DNA of 64,000 nt from Bacillota bacterium (lineage in GTDB: Bacteria; Bacillota_I; Bacilli_A; RF39; UBA660), in assembly GCA_015059245.1 (NCBI GenBank), contig SVAU01000003.1, positions 85,693-149,692 of the forward strand, written 5' to 3'. Each line of letters begins with the position of its first letter. The stretch's first letter is position 1. Of the stretch, positions 62,221 to 64,000 are shown in pieces. The position numbers and the translations under genes were made by a program. The notes below the pieces were generated by a model. The model worked only from the letters and a program-made list of their open reading frames with translations, was not told where the DNA came from and searched no databases.

Positions 62221-62877
62221 TTATTTGTTTTCTTCATCAAAAGCAGTCCATGCTTCTTCAGCTGATTTAAATCCAGTTGCTTGGATACCATGTCCTACTA
62301 CTTTTATTTCGAAGCCTTCTATTTTCTTTAGATCTTCACTAGTAAGACTCTCTGGTGCTGTAAATTTGTTAAATAATGGTTCTAATACTACTTCTTGTTT
62401 TTTACCATCTACATAACCAGTTACTACTTTGTGATATCTAAATTCATATGTAATAGAGTTATCATCATTTTCTTTGATACTAGTACTTATCCATTTTGTT
62501 TTATCCCAACCAGTTACATATTTTTCTGGTAAGAAATCAGAACCAAATACTTCTTTTAGTTCTTTGGCTTTAGTAATAGTTACTAATATACGTACGTATG
62601 ATGCTTCGCTACCTGATAATACTGTCATAGTAGGATCTTTAACGTATTCTTTGCCTGGTATTAGTTTATATTCGTTACCAGTTACTCTATTAGCATTAGG
62701 AATTGGAGTACCTGTTTCATCTACGTCTGTTTCATCTAATCTTAGAGACACTTGGCCAACTGTAAAAGTGTTAACTAGTGTATCTGTTTCAAAAGTTAAT
62801 AATGCAAAAGTAATTATTGTACTTGCTATAGCAATAAGAGATATACATGCTATAAGCACTTTATGTTTTAGTTTCAT
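62221..62877 (-). CDS. Short TasA-like SipW-dependent protein A
   Basis: A 218-residue exported protein and the first gene of the fibre cluster. Signal and motif: FALLTFETDTLVNTFTVGQVSLRL, then LIPGKEYVKDPTMTVLSGSEASYVRI and the C-terminal GHGIQATGFKSAEEAW, which recurs as AVQAKGYKDATAA or VQTNGFDNAKQA in the larger family members. TasA subunits of Bacillus polymerise into biofilm fibres after SipW cleavage; this is the closest known model. SD GGGAGGG. Confidence 0.9.
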   Translation of the reverse strand: MKLKHKVLIACISLIAIASTIITFALLTFETDTLVNTFTVGQVSLRLDETDVDETGTPIPNANRVTGNEYKLIPGKEYVKDPTMTVLSGSEASYVRILVTITKAKELKEVFGSDFLPEKYVTGWDKTKWISTSIKENDDNSITYEFRYHKVVTGYVDGKKQEVVLEPLFNKFTAPESLTSEDLKKIEGFEIKVVGHGIQATGFKSAEEAWTAFDEENK

Positions 62878-62940
62878 TCAAAACCCTCCCACTTTGCATA
62901 AACTATAGACCGCAATGGTCCTAGTTAATTAGTGCTATTT

Positions 62941-62969
62941 ATTCTAAGTCCAAAAACATTTTTTTGCAA
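62941..62969 (-). promoter_or_regulatory. Promoter of the surface-fibre cluster
   Basis: TTGCAA (62964-62969), 17-base spacer, TAGAAT (62941-62946); predicted start near 62934, leaving a leader of about 57 bases that contains a small hairpin GACC-ATTGC-GGTC. Confidence 0.65.
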
Positions 62970-62996
62970 CAAAAAAACAGCAATTTGTTTAATTTT

Positions 62997-63018
62997 ATGT
63001 GAAAAACATGTGAAAAAT
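62997..63018. promoter_or_regulatory. Tandem 11-bp repeat upstream of the cluster promoter
   Basis: ATGTGAAAAAC (62997-63007) and ATGTGAAAAAT (63008-63018) are identical in 10 of 11 positions and exactly one helical turn apart, 28-49 bp upstream of the -35. Likely binding sites for a regulator. Confidence 0.55.
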
Positions 63019-63031
63019 ACGTTTTTGGGCA

Positions 63032-63062
63032 TAAAAAAAACAACTAATTTTTTTTAGTTGTT
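63032..63062 (-). terminator. Intrinsic terminator after sipW
   Basis: 9-bp stem AACAACTAA/TTAGTTGTT (63039-63047 with 63054-63062), U8 tail on the minus strand; it overlaps the sipW stop and separates sipW from the fibre cluster. Confidence 0.8.
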
Positions 63063-63619
63063 TTCTTAGTTTTTTTAGGATCTGTTTTTACTATTTTATC
63101 AGGTATTTCTTGTTTAGGTTCTTCAGTAATCATGTCTATCATTATTACTAATATAATTAATGCTATTGATGTACATATTGCTACCATATTACCTGGGTAA
63201 CTTTGGATATATGTTGCTAGATAACCTAGATATGGTACTGTAAAATAGGCTTTACCTAATACTTTATTTGGTTCTACTAAATTAGCATCTATATCTTCGT
63301 TAGCATCTCCTTTTGTACGGAATTTGTATTCTTTAGGATTTTCTTCGTCAGGTACTATTTCTACTATACGGTGTGTTGCTATAGTATTATCTCCTAGTTT
63401 AAATGTTATTGGATCTTTTACTTTTAATGTATTAGTATCTACTTCTCTTACATATATTAGTGATCCTACATGGTATGTTGGTTCCATTGAACCAGATACA
63501 ACGGTGTATATTTGAAAACCAAAAAATTTAAGTCCTACTAGTAACATAGCAAGTATTATAGCTATTATTACTATAAGATTACTTATTATTTTTAAAGTGA
63601 ATTTTACTGATTTATTCAT
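63044..63619 (-). CDS. sipW: SipW-type signal peptidase I (Ser/His)
   Basis: A 191-residue ER/archaeal-type signal peptidase. The catalytic Ser44 is in VVSGSMEPTYHVGS and the general base is His83 in ATHRIVEIV, in place of the Lys of ordinary type I enzymes. Two membrane helices flank the domain (about 10-37 and 150-172), and the C-terminus is Lys-rich. In Bacillus SipW processes TasA and TapA; here seven candidate clients follow on the same strand. ATG 63619 has SD GGGATGAT. Confidence 0.95.
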   Translation of the reverse strand: MNKSVKFTLKIISNLIVIIAIILAMLLVGLKFFGFQIYTVVSGSMEPTYHVGSLIYVREVDTNTLKVKDPITFKLGDNTIATHRIVEIVPDEENPKEYKFRTKGDANEDIDANLVEPNKVLGKAYFTVPYLGYLATYIQSYPGNMVAICTSIALIILVIMIDMITEEPKQEIPDKIVKTDPKKTKKTTKKN

Positions 63620-63643
63620 ATAATCATCCCTTTTTATGTGTTT

Positions 63644-63672
63644 ATAATACATAATTATATTATTTTTTGCAA
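63644..63672 (-). promoter_or_regulatory. Promoter of sipW
   Basis: TTGCAA (63667-63672), 17-base spacer, TATTAT (63644-63649). The -35 is the same as that of the fibre cluster. Confidence 0.65.
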
Positions 63673-63698
63673 TAAAAAAGAAGTACTTAGTACTTCTT
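63673..63698 (-). terminator. Intrinsic terminator after khpA
   Basis: 9-bp stem AAGAAGTAC/GTACTTCTT (63678-63686 with 63690-63698), 3-base loop, U6 tail on the minus strand. Confidence 0.8.
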
Positions 63699-63704
63699 GT
63701 GATT

Positions 63705-63950
63705 CTAGAAAGAATCTATATTTATTTTAACTTTCTTTAAACCTAAAATATATGCATGAGCTTGTACTAGAGTACGGATAGCACTTGCCATTTTACCGTT
63801 TCTTCCAATAACTGCTCCCATATCTGATTCATGTACGATGATTTCTAGGATAACAGAATCTTCTTCTCCACCGAATTCTTGTACACTTACCATATCAGGT
63901 TCTTTAGCTATGCTTTTAACTAAATATTCAGTAAATTCTTTTAATTCCAT
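63705..63950 (-). CDS. khpA: KH-domain RNA-binding protein KhpA
   Basis: An 81-residue single-KH protein with the conserved loop VIGRNGKMASAIRTLVQA. In Firmicutes KhpA pairs with KhpB/Jag and binds many RNAs, influencing cell length and sporulation or competence. It starts 2 bases after the rpsP stop, its usual neighbour. Confidence 0.95.
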   Translation of the reverse strand: MELKEFTEYLVKSIAKEPDMVSVQEFGGEEDSVILEIIVHESDMGAVIGRNGKMASAIRTLVQAHAYILGLKKVKINIDSF

Positions 63951-63952
63951 AA

Positions 63953-64000
63953 TTATTTACCTTCTTTTTTAGATTCAGCGTATTTAGCCATGATACCTTT
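63953..64000 (-). CDS. rpsP: 3' end of ribosomal protein S16 gene (partial)
   Basis: The last 15 codons read KGIMAKYAESKKEGK and end in TAA; the gene continues beyond the window. The short basic tail and the position before khpA fit rpsP in the rpsP-khpA-rimM-trmD order. The identification rests mainly on context. Confidence 0.65.
   Translation of the reverse strand, partial: KGIMAKYAESKKEGK

Overview
The window is a strongly AT-rich, low-GC Gram-positive (Firmicutes/Bacilli-type) chromosome segment that uses the standard bacterial code (TGA is a stop, for example at the end of rsmC). Pointers to this group are the order rsmC-rpoB-rpoC (as ybxB-rpoB-rpoC in Bacillus), uppS-cdsA-rseP, rpsP-khpA, a Suf operon with the zinc-dependent SufU, a UvrX/YolD pair behind a Gram-positive SOS box, a T-box riboswitch, CotF-like coat proteins, and a SipW signal peptidase with TasA-like clients. 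An uncultured gut Bacilli lineage is likely, but this is an inference from gene content. About 58 protein genes are supported, most of them on the minus strand. There are two tRNA genes, no rRNA, no insertion sequence and no CRISPR array.

Layout. 1-12.4 kb: an M23-type envelope protein, a phosphohexomutase, a GH25 lysozyme, miaB, dCMP deaminase, a huge Pro/Val/Glu repeat protein with a C-terminal zinc ribbon, a GT4 glycosyltransferase, rdgB, and a LysR regulator with a candidate divergent operator. 12.4-17.8 kb: a serine T-box controlling a NUDIX-serS operon, a tail-anchored unknown, lepB, two CotF-like genes and a DUF3592-like membrane protein. 17.8-25.4 kb: sufC-sufD-sufS-sufU (no sufB), a second LysR gene, a membrane thioredoxin, a cyclophilin lipoprotein and an AlkD-like repair protein. 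25.5-29.5 kb: SOS-controlled uvrX-yolD, tRNA-Ala, two unknowns and a small secreted protein. 29.5-37.5 kb: rpoC, rpoB and rsmC; RpoB carries two residues known from rifampicin-resistant mutants. 37.6-47.9 kb: a cell-wall hydrolase, an M29 aminopeptidase, several unknowns, an ORF6N gene preceded by a structured leader RNA, a lipoprotein, tRNA-Met, and a GNAT gene beside two HExxH predicted proteases. 47.9-53.4 kb: rseP-cdsA-uppS, a VirD4-like ATPase, an AraC-type regulator and a second ORF6N gene.

53.5-63.7 kb is the most distinctive part: sipW (own promoter and terminator) followed by one long unidirectional cluster of seven exported-protein genes. Six share a SipW-type signal and TasA-like N-terminus; three of these continue into a parallel beta-helix-like domain. 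The last gene is a membrane-anchored pilin-like protein with several isopeptide-type Ig domains. A near-identical structured intergenic element recurs three times between these genes, a tandem 11-bp repeat sits upstream of the cluster promoter, and one beta-helix gene has lost its start codon although its signal-peptide frame is intact. I read this as a multi-component SipW-dependent surface-fibre system.

Start sites were re-chosen where a Shine-Dalgarno (SD) sequence decides; many genes here use a GGTGAT-type SD 3-6 bases before the start. No gene-free stretch exceeds 300 bases; the longest (14135-14396) is filled by the T-box leader and its promoter.
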